Shown here: positions 26,641-37,080 of the stretch, piece by piece
How positions within the stretch are numbered: the stretch's first letter is position 1
How the letters are laid out: the number at the start of each line of letters is the position of its first letter
Source of the DNA: Bacillus mojavensis RO-H-1 = KCTC 3706
GTDB taxonomy: Bacteria > Bacillota > Bacilli > Bacillales > Bacillaceae
Assembly: GCF_000245335.1 (NCBI RefSeq)
Contig: NZ_JH600286.1
Span: 310,001 to 374,000 of the forward strand
Length of the DNA: 64,000 nucleotides
Reading direction: 5' to 3'
The notes under the pieces: model-generated
Told to the model about the DNA's origin: nothing
The model's input: the letters and a program-made list of their open reading frames with translations, nothing else
The model's database searches: none
Position numbers and translations under genes: made by a program

Positions 26641-27024
26641 ATGCTCATCGAACCGACTGACATCGTTTCTTATTCGGTCTATGACCAGGTGAAAAACAGG
26701 CCGGAAGAACTGCTGGCGCAGGATATCATCGAGGCGGAATCGGAAGCTGCCCTCATTACAGGGCACAGCTTTACAGACAGCGTCTACGATCCGCTTCCTG
26801 AAAAGGCAAAATTAGCTTTGCTGAAGCTCGCCCAATACTTTGCGCTAGTAAACAGCGACGAATCAGCGGCATCAAGCTATCAGTCTGAGAAAATGGGGGA
26901 TTACTCCTACACGGTTTCCGGTGAAGCCGGTATTCAAAAGCCCGATGTGTATCATTTGCTGGAAGAGTTTATCCAACCGGATTATGTTCCGGAGTCCGCC
27001 AGATTGAAGGTGCGGTCGTTATGA
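26641..27024 (+). CDS. Head-tail connector-like protein (YqbG family)
   Basis: 127 residues from ATG 26641, preceded by GGGGTGG; ATG 26623 would add six residues without a ribosome site. Acidic and helical, matching the YqbG/gp6-like head completion proteins that follow the capsid gene. It overlaps xkdH by four bases. I do not give a symbol because I am not sure which strain 168 name applies. Confidence 0.8.
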   Translation: MLIEPTDIVSYSVYDQVKNRPEELLAQDIIEAESEAALITGHSFTDSVYDPLPEKAKLALLKLAQYFALVNSDESAASSYQSEKMGDYSYTVSGEAGIQKPDVYHLLEEFIQPDYVPESARLKVRSL

Positions 27025-27377
27025 GCTATCAGCAGATGCTGATCCATCGCTGTGATATTTATCATGAAACAGCGCAGTCGCCGCTGGCGGGACGATTCGG
27101 GATTCCGGCGGACAAGCTTCAGCCGGTATTTTCATATCCGGATACACCCGATGAAGAAAATGTCCCCTGCTACTTTACAGAAAAAACGCAGCAGCTGATT
27201 CAGGAAGAGCCTGATCAAACCGTGTACCACAGCTTTCTTGTCCATTTTCCAGGGTCTTCGGATATCCGTATGAACGACAAAATCATTTGGCAACACAACA
27301 GCTATATTCTGAAGCTGCCAAAAAAGATCAGACACCATCATTGGGAAGTCATCGCTGTCAGGGATGAAAGTCTATGA
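27021..27377 (+). CDS. xkdH: XkdH, head-tail joining protein
   Basis: 118 residues, YqbH/XkdH family (DUF3599), mainly beta. Coupled by ATGA to the previous gene and by overlap to xkdI. Its position between connector and tail completion genes fits a head closure or joining role. Confidence 0.85.
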   Translation: MSYQQMLIHRCDIYHETAQSPLAGRFGIPADKLQPVFSYPDTPDEENVPCYFTEKTQQLIQEEPDQTVYHSFLVHFPGSSDIRMNDKIIWQHNSYILKLPKKIRHHHWEVIAVRDESL

Positions 27378-27862
27378 AGATAGCGGGACTTAAACAGCTG
27401 AACGCATCGTTAAAAGAAGCGGCATCCGGCGGTTTTTCCCGCGAGGCGTCCCGGTGGCTTGAAGAGTGCGGGCAAGATTTTCTGGAAATCGTACAATCTG
27501 AACTCATCAGCACGCAAACGATAGATACAGAAAAACTGCTCAGCTCCTTTCAGAAAGGCTCAGAGGACAACCTCTGGATGGTACAAAGCGGCGGACTCTC
27601 ACTTGAGGTCGGGACCCAGCTTGAATATGCCTCTTTTCTCAATGACGGCCACTGGACGTCAAAAGGAGACGATGTGAGATGGGTGCCGGGGCATTTTCAA
27701 GGCTCGCGGTTTATCTATGATCCGGCTTCTTCCACAGGCATGGCACTTAAGAAAAAATGGATACCCGGTACGGGCTATTGGGAGCATGCACTGCTTCTAT
27801 ATGAAAAGCTATTTGCAACATCAATGGAACATAAATTGCGCCAGTGGCTGAAAAAGATGTAA
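27374..27862 (+). CDS. xkdI: XkdI, tail completion-like protein (HK97 gp10 type)
   Basis: 162 residues, YqbI/XkdI family, resembling HK97 gp10 neck proteins. The conserved element WTSKGDDVRWVPGHF lies in the C-terminal half. It overlaps xkdH by four bases. It is likely at the head-tail interface. Confidence 0.85.
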   Translation: MKIAGLKQLNASLKEAASGGFSREASRWLEECGQDFLEIVQSELISTQTIDTEKLLSSFQKGSEDNLWMVQSGGLSLEVGTQLEYASFLNDGHWTSKGDDVRWVPGHFQGSRFIYDPASSTGMALKKKWIPGTGYWEHALLLYEKLFATSMEHKLRQWLKKM

Positions 27863-27874
27863 AGGAGGAGCGGG

Positions 27875-28315
27875 ATGAACAGCGAAACAGGATCGATCAT
27901 GGCTTTTTTGTACAGCCAGTGGTCTGTTCCCATTTATGAAAGCCAGCTGCCTGATCAGTTTCAAGTGCCGTCTTTATATGTCCCTGCGCCATCTGTTTTT
28001 GAAGAAACAGATACGGTCTCCACATTTAAAAAAACCTACAGTCTCAATGTGAAGCTGTTTCATCTTGACTCCGTGCAGGCGCTGGATGAAGCGGACAGGC
28101 TCGCGGATGCCATCAGAGAAGCGAGAAATATGGTTCCGCTGCTCAGTGAATCCGGTGAGAAGACGGGGGATATGGTTCGCATCACCCGAATCGAGACGAG
28201 GGTAGGAGACAGGGGCGAGGCGGTCATGGTGATCAGGTGGAGCAGCCGATATTATTATCACAAAACAGAACAGCCTGTCTTACAGGATATCGACATGAAC
28301 AGCGGGGTGAAGTAG
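27875..28315 (+). CDS. xkdJ: XkdJ, tail terminator-like protein
   Basis: 146 residues, YqbJ/XkdJ family (DUF6838-like tail completion). ATG 27875 follows AAAGGAGGAGCGGG. The order connector, joining protein, gp10-like, XkdJ, sheath fits a tail terminator that caps the tube. The function is inferred from gene order. Confidence 0.82.
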   Translation: MNSETGSIMAFLYSQWSVPIYESQLPDQFQVPSLYVPAPSVFEETDTVSTFKKTYSLNVKLFHLDSVQALDEADRLADAIREARNMVPLLSESGEKTGDMVRITRIETRVGDRGEAVMVIRWSSRYYYHKTEQPVLQDIDMNSGVK

Positions 28316-28317
28316 CG

Positions 28318-28530
28318 GTGGCAAAGCAGAAACAAGCGAAGGCTGTACATATAGAGAGCCGGGAAGCTCTTTTTGATACAGCGGATTTGATCAAGCACGC
28401 AAAGGAGCTGTTCGGCGTTAAGCCGGAGATCCTTCAGGGGGCTTTATTTGGCGTGGACAAAACACGTCTGGCGAAATCAGAGGCCAGTCAATTGATACAA
28501 ACATTTTTAACTAAGGAGGTCATGCAATAA
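28318..28530 (+). CDS. Small 70-residue protein before the sheath gene
   Basis: GTG 28318 preceded by GGGGTGA. Basic N-terminus, then helices with the element FDTADLIKHAKELFGVKPE; it matches the small proteins of the YqxA/YqbK-adjacent type found before contractile sheath genes. Its stop overlaps the xkdK start (ATAATG). The role is unknown. Confidence 0.75.
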   Translation: MAKQKQAKAVHIESREALFDTADLIKHAKELFGVKPEILQGALFGVDKTRLAKSEASQLIQTFLTKEVMQ

Positions 28531-29931
28531 TGAATGGCGGAACATTTACAGCAGGAACAGAAAAGGACCGTGCAGGCATTTATTTCAATTTTAAAACGAC
28601 GGCACAGGAACGGGTGTCACTTGGTGAACGGGGGACGGTCGCACTTCCGGTTGCATCAAGCTGGGGCGAAGCGAAAACATTCGTCTCCATTTCAAGCGTG
28701 GAGGATTTAAACAAAAAAAGTGGGTCTCAGCATCGACGATCCATCTTTATTGCTGTTGCGTGAAGCGAAGAAAAACGCGAAAACGGTATTGATGTACCGT
28801 CTCACTGAAGGCGTCAGAGCATCTGCCGATATTGCCGAAGGCGTTAAAGCGACTGCTTTATACGGCGGATCAAAAGGGAATGACATCATCATCCGCATCA
28901 ATGAAAATGTACTGGATGCAGCGGCATTTGATGTCACAACGTATATGGATGAATCAGAAGTGGATAAACAGACTGTCAAAAAAGCTGAAGAGTTAACAGC
29001 GAACGGCTATGTGACATTTACCGGAACAGGAGATCTTTCCTCTTCAATTCCGCTGACTGGATCAGAGGGAGACACGGCTGCCGAGACGCTGAACGCATCT
29101 GCGGGAATCCGTTTATCCGGCGGTACAGATAAAGCCCCGGTCAACTCAGACTATACCGATTTCTTGGCTGCGGCTGAAACGGAGAGCTTTGATGTCATCG
29201 CTTTGCCGGTTGCAGAAGGAGATCAGCTGAAGGCGACCTTTGCCGCATTCATTAAGCGTCTGCGTGACGGCCAAGGGCAAAAAGTTCAAGGGGTTACAGC
29301 TAACTACAGCGGTGACTATGAAGGCATCATTAACGTGACAGAAGGTGTGCTGCTGGAAGGCGGAACAGAAGTGACACCGGACAAAGCAACAGCTTGGGTA
29401 GCAGGCGCAAGTGCGGGAGCAACCTTTAACCAATCGCTGACATTTGTGGAGTATGAAGGAGCCGTTGATGTCTTAAACCGCCTTGACCACGACACGATTG
29501 TGGAACGCTTAGGCAAAGGCGAATTTTTATTCACATTTGACGCCCGTGATAAATCGGTAAGCGTTGAAAAAGACATTAACTCACTTGTCACGTTTACGGC
29601 TGAGAAAAACAAGAAGTTTGCGAAAAACAAAATCGTCCGTGTCTTAGACGCCGTCAATAACGATTTAACACGCGAGCTGAAAGCCTTAATTAAATCAAGA
29701 AAAGGCAGCGGAAGCGATATTCCGGCGTCAGAAGACGGACTTCAGTATGTGAAAACGATGATTACGCAATACATGACAACGCTTCAGGATGCGGGCGGCA
29801 TTACCGGTTTTGATTCTGATGAAGATATCACAATTTCAATGAATGAAGATCGTGACGGCTTCTTGATTGACCTGGCTGTACAGCCTGTCGACGCAGCAGA
29901 AAAATTCTACTTTAATGTGGAGGTAAACTAA
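28530..29931 (+). pseudogene. xkdK: XkdK, tail sheath protein, frameshifted
   Basis: The contractile tail sheath gene (skin YqbK homologue) is split. The first frame runs from ATG 28530 for about 63 sheath codons and then shifts. The rest continues in the +1 frame from GTG 28720 to 29931. The break is at a run of seven A (28713-28719). Removing one A restores a single 466-codon frame, the length I recall for XkdK. This is either a sequencing indel or a real mutation; a real one would abolish the sheath and PBSX killing unless slippage rescues it. Confidence 0.9.
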
Positions 29932-29932
29932 T

Positions 29933-30376
29933 ATGGCATTAAAAGCACAAAACACGATTTCAGGTAAAGAAGGACGCTTATTTCTCGATGGCGAAGAAAT
30001 GGCGCATATCAAAACATTTGAAGCAAATGTGGAGAAAAACAAGTCTGAAGTAAACATTATGGGCCGCCGCATGACAGGCCATAAAACAACAGGCGCAAAC
30101 GGAACAGGCACAGCGACATTCTACAAAGTCACATCAAAATTTGTCATCCTGATGATGGACTACGTCAAAAAAGGCAGTGATCCTTACTTTACGCTGCAAG
30201 CTGTGCTGGATGATAAGTCCTCCGGAAGAGGCACAGAACGAGTCACACTTTACGATGTAAACTTCGACTCCGCCAAAATCGCCAGCCTCGATGTTGATTC
30301 AGAAGCATTAGAGGAAGAAGTTCCGTTTACATTTGAAGACTTCGACGTGCCTGAAAAGCTTTCTGACACGTTTTAA
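29933..30376 (+). CDS. xkdM: XkdM, tail tube protein
   Basis: 147 residues, core tail tube (skin YqbM homologue, DUF2001). The conserved beta-rich core KTFEANVEKNKSEVNIMGRR and the acidic C-terminus are present. ATG 29933 follows GGAGG and lies one base past the sheath stop. A strong terminator follows, so tube and sheath may be made in excess over downstream products. Confidence 0.92.
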   Translation: MALKAQNTISGKEGRLFLDGEEMAHIKTFEANVEKNKSEVNIMGRRMTGHKTTGANGTGTATFYKVTSKFVILMMDYVKKGSDPYFTLQAVLDDKSSGRGTERVTLYDVNFDSAKIASLDVDSEALEEEVPFTFEDFDVPEKLSDTF

Positions 30377-30398
30377 TCAAAACTGAACAAGCCATACG

Positions 30399-30427
30399 CA
30401 GACCTTTCTCAGAAAGGTCTGTTTTTT
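30399..30427 (+). terminator. Terminator-like hairpin between xkdM and xkdN
   Basis: CAGACCTTTCT-c-AGAAAGGTCTG followed by TTTTTT, within the late operon. Readthrough is needed for the remaining tail and lysis genes. Confidence 0.9.
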
Positions 30428-30465
30428 AATGATGAAATCAATTTAAAGATAAGGGAGTTTTTTAC

Positions 30466-30912
30466 ATGAGCGAGAAGAACGAAAACGTATATGATCTTTC
30501 CTTTTTTATGCCGGGAAAAACAATCGAAGCCGAAGAAATCAAAGTGCCGATCTCTAAGCGTTTTGTTGATAAAAAAGGGGACATCGTACCATTTATATTT
30601 AAAGCGATCACGACGGAGCGCATTGATGAATTAGAGAAAGAAACAACAACTTATAAAAATGTCAAAGGCAGAGGCCGTGTAAAAGATTTAGACAGCCAGC
30701 GCTTTTATGCCCGAATCGCAGTTGAATCAACCGTTTATCCGGACTTCCGTTCAAAAGAGCTTCGAGAAGCTTACAAAACGGCCGACCCGGTAGAAGTTGC
30801 GAAACGCGTCCTCTCAGTTGGAGGCGAATACGCAAACTGGCTCAACAAAGCGATTGAGATTAATGGTTTCGAAGATGAATTAGAGGATCTGGAAGAAGAA
30901 GTAAAAAACTAA
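30466..30912 (+). CDS. xkdN: XkdN, tail assembly chaperone (G-type)
   Basis: 148 residues, XkdN/YqbN family, immediately before the tape measure gene, the place of lambda G-like chaperones. ATG 30466 follows AAGGGAG. The C-terminus is strongly acidic (EDLEEEVKN). The last three sense codons contain the slippery heptamer A AAA AAC (30903-30909), so part of the ribosomes should shift to the next frame and make a longer chaperone. Confidence 0.9.
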   Translation: MSEKNENVYDLSFFMPGKTIEAEEIKVPISKRFVDKKGDIVPFIFKAITTERIDELEKETTTYKNVKGRGRVKDLDSQRFYARIAVESTVYPDFRSKELREAYKTADPVEVAKRVLSVGGEYANWLNKAIEINGFEDELEDLEEEVKN

Positions 30913-31094
30913 TCAAGGATGGGCATAAAGAAGCCGTGTATCTCTACTATGCGATGCACGAGCTTCATTATTCTCCATCGGATTTATTAGAACTGTATGA
31001 AGCGCCCAGAAACTTTAAGGCGCTTTTGTATGGACTGATTGGATATAAGCTGGATCTCCTTGAAAAACAAGCTAAGAAAGGAGGGGCATCGTAA
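30903..31094 (+). CDS. Frameshift extension of XkdN (T-type domain)
   Basis: An open -1 frame that overlaps the end of xkdN and ends one base before xkdO. After a -1 slip on A AAA AAC it adds 61 residues beginning LIKDGHKEAVYLYY, giving a fusion of about 209 residues. It has no start codon with a ribosome site of its own. The arrangement is that of gpG-gpGT in lambda, where the T part binds the tape measure protein. Inferred from position, frame and heptamer. Confidence 0.8.
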   Translation, partial: KKLIKDGHKEAVYLYYAMHELHYSPSDLLELYEAPRNFKALLYGLIGYKLDLLEKQAKKGGAS

Positions 31095-34000
31095 TTGGCA
31101 AAGCTGACAGCAAGATTTGAAATGGAAGACCGTGTAAGCAAAAAGTTAAGAAAGATACAAAATGGGTTCAGAGCACTTGAAAAGTATAGAAAAATGGCAC
31201 AGCGAAATAGCGCTATTGATATACGAAAAGAAAGCAAAACTGTGTTAAGTACAATTGATCGGATACAAAAATCAATAAAGAAAAAGCTTGGGGCCCAAAT
31301 GATATCCATTTCAGCTGAGGATAACGCCAGCACTGTCATTCAGAAGGTTCAAACTCAATTGCAGGGATTGCCGGCATCGGTATCTATTAAAATTGGCGCT
31401 AATGATCAAGCAACAGAAAAGTTTGAGCGATTAAGAGAGTTCGTTGCGGGTTTCAAAGGCTTTACGATTATGCTGAGTGCGGAAGATCAAGTTTCGCCAG
31501 CTGTGCAAAAAATACAGCGTTATATGGAAACCGCACTTAAAAATGGTTACTCTGTTACGATACGCGTGATTGATCACGTCATGAAAACAGTCGGCCGCAT
31601 TTCAGCAGGCATTGATGCACTTACACAAAAAGATAATCTAATTCAGCTTACTTTGAATGATCAGGTATCAAAAAAGCTGGATGAACTTCAGAAGAAAATT
31701 GATAGCTTTGGAAAACTAAAGACAGTTGAGAAAACAGCTTCCCCATCAGCTAAGAAAGCAGAGAGCAAAAAGGGAGAGGAAAAAGAAGGCGGTTCCTTCT
31801 GGGGAAACCTCGTTGAAGAAGGCAAAAAGAAGATCAAAGAAAAGCTAGATGAAAAAGTAACTGAATATAAAGAAGCCGTTATTGATCGTGTTACCCAAAA
31901 GTTTGAAAAATTTAATCCAGAAAAAATACTGGATGATAAGTTTTATGCTTTATTAGATAAAGTGTTCGGTCCCGAAGAAAAAACTCCGGCAGAAAATGCG
32001 TGCTGCTGCAACGGATTGAACCCAGGAGCTGGAGGAGCCGCAGAATCAGGAGGCGGAGGCCTTTTAGATTCATTTATTAGTGAAGGTACAGTCGGTATCA
32101 GCAACGCGATTGAGGAATTAAAAAATACCTTTTTGAAGGAATTTGAACACTTTACACCCGAATCGATCACCTCAAAATTAGAATCATACACAGAATCCAT
32201 TACATCTAAAATGACTGCACTAGCTGAGAAGTTCAGTCCGGATACGATTTTAGCAGAGCTGGATAAGTTTACAACATCGTTCATGGGAAAAGTGGATGAG
32301 ATCGCGGCGAAGTTCAGTCCAGATACGATTTTGACAGAGCTGGATAAGTTTACAACATCGTTCATGGGAAAAGTGGACGAAATCGCGACGAAGTTCAGTC
32401 CAGAGACGATTTTGACAGAGCTGGATAAGTTTACAACATCGTTTATGAGTAAGGTGGATGCGATTGCGACAAAGTTCAGTCCAGAGACAATTTTGACAGA
32501 GCTGGATAAGTTCACAACATCGTTTATGAGTAAGGTAGATGCAATTGCGACAAAGTTCAGTCCAGAAACGATTCTGGCACAGCTGGATAAGTTCACAACA
32601 TCGTTTATGAGTAAGGTGGATGCAATTGCGACAAAGTTCAGTCCAGAAACAATTCTGGCACAGCTGGATAAGTTCACAACATCATTCATGGGTAAAGTGG
32701 ACAAAATCGCAAGTAAATTTAGTCCTGAAGCCATTTTTAAGCAGCTTGACAAGTTTACAGGCTCCTTTATGAAAAAAGTAGACGAAATCGCAAGTAAGTT
32801 CAGCCCTGAAGCCATTTTTAAGCAGCTTGATAAATTTACAGATTCCTTTATAAAAAAAGTGGACGATGTCGTAAGTAAATTCAGCCCAGAAACCATTTTT
32901 AACGAACTGGATAAGTTTGCAGATTCCTTTATGAAAAAAGTGGACGATGTCGTAGGTAAATTCAGCCCAGAAACCATTTTTAACGAACTAGATAAGTTTG
33001 CGGATTCCTTTATGAATAAAGTGGACGATATCGTAAGTAAATTCAGTCCAGAAACCATTTTTAACGAACTGGACAAGTTTACAGACTCCTTTATGAAAAA
33101 AGTGGATGATATCGTAAGTAAATTCAGTCCGGACGCAATTTTCACTAAAGCGGAAGACTTTGTAACAAATATTGTTGACAAAATCTCTGAAAAATTCGAT
33201 TTCCTCAACCCAGATAAAATCGCGAATAAAGCAGAAAAGTTTTTTGATAATATTGTCTCAAAAATCGCGAAAAAATTTGAGAAATTCAGCCCTGATAAAA
33301 TTATTGAAAAAGCGGCGGAATTTTTTGAAAAAATGATAAAAGGCATTGCTGAAAAACTGGGGAATCTGGATTTTGGAGGACTGTTTGGCGGCAAATCCAG
33401 CGGAAGCAAAGGCAAACAAAAAGCCTCAAAAGCCAATACAAATCATTCAACTTCAAACAACTCAAACCGCACTAAAAAACCTTCGATGAACCAAAAAGCG
33501 TCAGGTTCTAAATCGAAGAAATCAGGCGGCAAATGGGGCGGAACTTGCGGATGCTGTTGTGCCGGTATCAGTACAGGCAAAAGCAAAAAAGTCAAAAATA
33601 GAAACGGTTCATCAAAAAAAGGCAATCAATCAAATCCTGTGAATACGCCTAAATCGGCAAAAGCAGCTAAAGGCGGATCAGGCAAAGGTTTTTCAGGCCT
33701 TCTGAAAACATTGGGAGAATCAAAAGGTTTGAAGGGCGGACTGAAGGGTTTAAAAGGAGCCGCAAAAGGAATACCGGGATTAGGCGAAATATTGTCTCTA
33801 ACTGACTTAGCTGGAATCAATAAGGATAATGCCGGTGAAAAAGTAGGTTCAGCCGGCGGAGGTTTAGCCGGAGCAGCTGCCGGAGCGGCTATTGGAAGCG
33901 TTGTGCCTGGAGTCGGAACCGCTATTGGCGGTGTTGTAGGAGGAATTGCCGGCACTTTCGGTGGTGAAAGTTTAGGGAAGGCATTTGATGCCGGCGCACT

Positions 34001-36413
34001 GAATGATACATGGAACAGCATTACAGAGGGAGCGCAAAATGCTTGGTCAGCCATTCAGGGTATTTGGGGAACTGTATCAACATGGTTTATGGACAATGTT
34101 TGGACACCAGTATCATCCGCAGTTGTGGGTGTGGCTACAAGTATATGGTCAAATATTGTAAACGCATGGACCACGATACAAACAATCTTTAGTACCGTGG
34201 CAACATGGTTTATGGATAATGTTTGGACACCGGTATCATCCGCGGTTGTCGGTGTGGCTACAGCGATATGGTCTAAAATTGTAAACGCATGGACTACGAT
34301 TAAAAATGTGTTCAGTGCAGTTGCTTCATGGTTTATGAGCAATGTATGGGAGCCAGTCAAATCGGCTGTTATCGGAGCGGCAACCACTATCTGGGATAAA
34401 ATGACGGGCGCTTGGGATAAGGTTAAGAGTGTTTTCAGTACAGTATCAGGATGGTTCATGGATACAGTTTGGAACCCAGTTAAAAATACAGTCTTAGATG
34501 TAGGCAAGGGAATATCTGATGCTTTCCAAAAAGCTTTAGATACGGTCAAGAACATTTGGAAGGGTCTGAGCGGCTGGTTTAAAAAGAATATTCAAGAACC
34601 TCTTACCAAGGTTGGAGAAACAGTTTCGGATGCTTTTTCTAAAGCGTTCGGCTGGGTAAAGAAAATTTGGGATAAAGCAGGCGGCGTTGTCTCAAGCATT
34701 GTCAACTTCGTAACTGGCGGAGGAGACCCGGATGACTATAAAGAAGAAAAAACTAAAACTGATAAAAATGCCACAGGCGGCTACATCACCAAACCAACCA
34801 TTTCATGGATCGGTGAAGCCGGCAAGGAATTCGTTATCCCAGTTGATAATAACCGAGGCAGAGGTAAAATGCTTCTCTCACAAGCGGCGTCTAAACTTGG
34901 TATGCAAGTCGTAGACAATATGGGAACCGCTTCGTCTTCTGCTGGAAGCCCGGTATCTGTATCAAGAGGAGCTGCTGCCAGTCCGTTATCAGGATCAGCC
35001 TCTCCATCAATGGACACTGCAAATCTGACAGGGCAAGCGTCCACACTCGGACAGCAATTTTCAGAAGGCTTTGGTAAAGGCATCAGCAATCAGCCGGTTA
35101 AAATGGAAGATTGGAAAAAGAAAAACATCAATACGCCATTTACACAAATGATTTCTTCTTCACCAAATTACGGAAAACAGATGGTAAGCGGCTATGCTAA
35201 GGGGCAAAACGGCACAGCAACAGGAACAGACGGCTTTTTACAATCAAAAGTCAAAACACCGTTCCAAGCTACTGTAAACAAATCTTCATCATGGGGAAGC
35301 AGTACAATCAAAGGGTTTGCTTCAGGACAAAATAGTTCCCAAACCGGTACTGATCAATATGTAAATACACATGTGAATAAGCCGTTTTTGCGATCTAAAG
35401 AATCATCAAACGGCTGGGGAACCGGTATGATCGCGAATTTTGTATCAGGTATGACTTCAAAAGCAAGTGAAGTCCACGAAGCCGCCAAGGAACTGGCCAA
35501 AAAAGTTGAGAAGGCATTCCGTGAAGAGCTGGATATTCATTCGCCTTCTCGAGTTATGATGAGTCTCGGCCGCTTTGCCTCTGTCGGTGTTGTAAAAGGC
35601 TTGGATTCTGTCGATGTGAAAAAATACGCTGAAAAACAAGCTGGATCACTGGCAGCTGCTTATTCCGGAATGGGTGCAGTAGGCGGAAATGTGAAACAGT
35701 GGCTTATGGCTGCAATGATGGCCACAAAGACACCATTAAACTGGCTTCCAGGGTTAATGACAATTGCAAAGTATGAATCTGGTGGAAATCCAAACTCTAT
35801 TAACCTGTGGGATAGTAACGCGAAGGCGGGAAATCCATCACAAGGGCTTATGCAGACGATACCGACTACATTTAATGCACATAAAGCGCCAGGCATGGGT
35901 AACATTAGAAACCCGATTCACAATGCAGCTGCCGCAATCGGCTATATCAAAAGCAGATATGGATCAATTGACAATGTGCCTGGTATTAAAAGCTTGAAAC
36001 GTGGCGGACCGTATGTTGGATATGCCAACGGCGGACTGATCACAAAAGAGCAAATCGCCCGTGTCGGTGAAGGAAACAAGCGGGAATGGATCATTCCGGA
36101 GGAGCGGGGCATTCGCGGCCGCTACCTCCTTCAGAGAGCAGCCCAAGCTTTAGGAATGGAAGTAACAGATCCATCACAAACTCAGCAGTCTGAGCTTTCA
36201 TCAGGACAAGTTTCAGCAGCCGTTACTTCCGGATCCCGGCAAACCGTACAAACAGCCGGAACGAAAGAAATAAAGATTGAATTCAATGGCGACCAGCATT
36301 TTCATAACGGACAGGATGCTGACAGTCTAGTAGCTAAAATCAGGCAAGCATTACTTGATGAATTACAAAAAGACATTAACACCGGAACAAAGGGGGTCGT
36401 GGCTTTTGACTAA
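31095..36413 (+). CDS. xkdO: XkdO, tail tape measure protein with lytic transglycosylase domain
   Basis: 1772 residues; I recall about 1330 in strain 168. TTG 31095 follows AAAGGAGGGGC. In order: an N-terminal helical part, CCC (303-305), eleven 27-residue repeats (379-675), a low-complexity Ser/Lys/Asn stretch, a CGCCC cluster (818-822), a glycine-rich hydrophobic segment, five 41-residue Trp repeats (from 997), a paired [10 protein letters not shown]-type motif, and an SLT lysozyme-like domain around E1561 (AKYESGGNP). It sets tail length and may open the cell wall on injection. Confidence 0.93.
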   Translation: MAKLTARFEMEDRVSKKLRKIQNGFRALEKYRKMAQRNSAIDIRKESKTVLSTIDRIQKSIKKKLGAQMISISAEDNASTVIQKVQTQLQGLPASVSIKIGANDQATEKFERLREFVAGFKGFTIMLSAEDQVSPAVQKIQRYMETALKNGYSVTIRVIDHVMKTVGRISAGIDALTQKDNLIQLTLNDQVSKKLDELQKKIDSFGKLKTVEKTASPSAKKAESKKGEEKEGGSFWGNLVEEGKKKIKEKLDEKVTEYKEAVIDRVTQKFEKFNPEKILDDKFYALLDKVFGPEEKTPAENACCCNGLNPGAGGAAESGGGGLLDSFISEGTVGISNAIEELKNTFLKEFEHFTPESITSKLESYTESITSKMTALAEKFSPDTILAELDKFTTSFMGKVDEIAAKFSPDTILTELDKFTTSFMGKVDEIATKFSPETILTELDKFTTSFMSKVDAIATKFSPETILTELDKFTTSFMSKVDAIATKFSPETILAQLDKFTTSFMSKVDAIATKFSPETILAQLDKFTTSFMGKVDKIASKFSPEAIFKQLDKFTGSFMKKVDEIASKFSPEAIFKQLDKFTDSFIKKVDDVVSKFSPETIFNELDKFADSFMKKVDDVVGKFSPETIFNELDKFADSFMNKVDDIVSKFSPETIFNELDKFTDSFMKKVDDIVSKFSPDAIFTKAEDFVTNIVDKISEKFDFLNPDKIANKAEKFFDNIVSKIAKKFEKFSPDKIIEKAAEFFEKMIKGIAEKLGNLDFGGLFGGKSSGSKGKQKASKANTNHSTSNNSNRTKKPSMNQKASGSKSKKSGGKWGGTCGCCCAGISTGKSKKVKNRNGSSKKGNQSNPVNTPKSAKAAKGGSGKGFSGLLKTLGESKGLKGGLKGLKGAAKGIPGLGEILSLTDLAGINKDNAGEKVGSAGGGLAGAAAGAAIGSVVPGVGTAIGGVVGGIAGTFGGESLGKAFDAGALNDTWNSITEGAQNAWSAIQGIWGTVSTWFMDNVWTPVSSAVVGVATSIWSNIVNAWTTIQTIFSTVATWFMDNVWTPVSSAVVGVATAIWSKIVNAWTTIKNVFSAVASWFMSNVWEPVKSAVIGAATTIWDKMTGAWDKVKSVFSTVSGWFMDTVWNPVKNTVLDVGKGISDAFQKALDTVKNIWKGLSGWFKKNIQEPLTKVGETVSDAFSKAFGWVKKIWDKAGGVVSSIVNFVTGGGDPDDYKEEKTKTDKNATGGYITKPTISWIGEAGKEFVIPVDNNRGRGKMLLSQAASKLGMQVVDNMGTASSSAGSPVSVSRGAAASPLSGSASPSMDTANLTGQASTLGQQFSEGFGKGISNQPVKMEDWKKKNINTPFTQMISSSPNYGKQMVSGYAKGQNGTATGTDGFLQSKVKTPFQATVNKSSSWGSSTIKGFASGQNSSQTGTDQYVNTHVNKPFLRSKESSNGWGTGMIANFVSGMTSKASEVHEAAKELAKKVEKAFREELDIHSPSRVMMSLGRFASVGVVKGLDSVDVKKYAEKQAGSLAAAYSGMGAVGGNVKQWLMAAMMATKTPLNWLPGLMTIAKYESGGNPNSINLWDSNAKAGNPSQGLMQTIPTTFNAHKAPGMGNIRNPIHNAAAAIGYIKSRYGSIDNVPGIKSLKRGGPYVGYANGGLITKEQIARVGEGNKREWIIPEERGIRGRYLLQRAAQALGMEVTDPSQTQQSELSSGQVSAAVTSGSRQTVQTAGTKEIKIEFNGDQHFHNGQDADSLVAKIRQALLDELQKDINTGTKGVVAFD
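32229..33119 (+). repeat. Eleven 81-bp tandem repeats in xkdO
   Basis: Exact period of 81 bp (27 codons). Each unit encodes KFSP[ED][TA]I followed by LDKF and SFMxKVDxI. Copies 1-6 are very alike at DNA level and copies 7-11 form a second subfamily; degenerate units flank both ends. In-frame gain or loss of units would alter tail length. Confidence 0.95.
34083..34697 (+). repeat. Five 123-bp tandem repeats in xkdO
   Basis: Tryptophan codons of the WF[MK] motif recur at 34083, 34206, 34329, 34452 and 34575, exactly 123 bp apart. The unit is 41 residues with WFMxNVWxPV; the last copy is more diverged. Confidence 0.9.
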
Positions 36414-37065
36414 GTCTGTCTATGAATTTTGGATATCACAGGGGAAGGAAAAGCTGCGATTTCCCGTTCTTCCCGAGACAATTGACGTATCTAATAGCTT
36501 ACAAAATGACTCAGTAAAAATAACAGGACTGGGTGAAATCACATTTATTGAAGAGCCCGGAGCTAAAGAAATCTCTTTTTCTTCTTTTTTTCCAAAAAGG
36601 TATAGCCCGATAGCTGAATATCAGAATATCCCTTCTCCAGAGAACGCCATTGTTAAAATTGAAAAATGGATGAAGGCGAAAAAGCCTGTCCAATTTTTAA
36701 TTACGGGAACAAAAATTAATATGACATGCAGCATTGAAAGTCTTAAATACAGTGAAGGAGACAAAGAGATAGGAGATAGGGATTTTGATATTGTACTGAA
36801 AGAATACAAAACCGCCTCACCCCGAAAAATCAAGCAGAAGAAAAAAACAAAGGCAAAACGCCCGTCGAAGGCGTCTCCGAAAACCTATACAGTGAAAAAG
36901 GGGGACACGCTTTGGGACATTGCCGGCAGATTTTACGGGAACAGCACGCAATGGCGCAAAATTTGGAATGCCAATAAAACAGCCATGATTAAACGAAGCA
37001 AACGAAATATCAGGCAGCCGGGCCACTGGATTTTTCCCGGCCAAAAATTAAAGATACCGCAATGA
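36406..37065 (+). CDS. xkdP: XkdP, LysM-containing baseplate protein
   Basis: 219 residues from TTG 36406, placed by AAGGGGGTCG and overlapping the xkdO end by eight bases. ATG 36358 would extend it by 16 residues into xkdO without a ribosome site, though it may be the annotated start elsewhere. The C-terminal LysM domain ([18 protein letters not shown]) is expected to bind peptidoglycan or the baseplate hub, as in gp53-like proteins of contractile tails. Confidence 0.85.
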   Translation: MTKSVYEFWISQGKEKLRFPVLPETIDVSNSLQNDSVKITGLGEITFIEEPGAKEISFSSFFPKRYSPIAEYQNIPSPENAIVKIEKWMKAKKPVQFLITGTKINMTCSIESLKYSEGDKEIGDRDFDIVLKEYKTASPRKIKQKKKTKAKRPSKASPKTYTVKKGDTLWDIAGRFYGNSTQWRKIWNANKTAMIKRSKRNIRQPGHWIFPGQKLKIPQ

Positions 37066-37080
37066 GACAGGTGATGTATG

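Noticed and set aside
28713-28719. Programmed ribosomal frameshift in xkdK
   Set aside because: The needed shift is +1, whereas A-rich slippery sites favour -1. Sheath proteins are not normally made this way, and an indel in A7 is simpler.
31943-33436. 497-codon open frame antisense to xkdO
   Set aside because: It is the mirror of the 81-bp repeat array. The period is a multiple of three, so the absence of stops in one unit is copied to all units. No ribosome site or promoter was seen.
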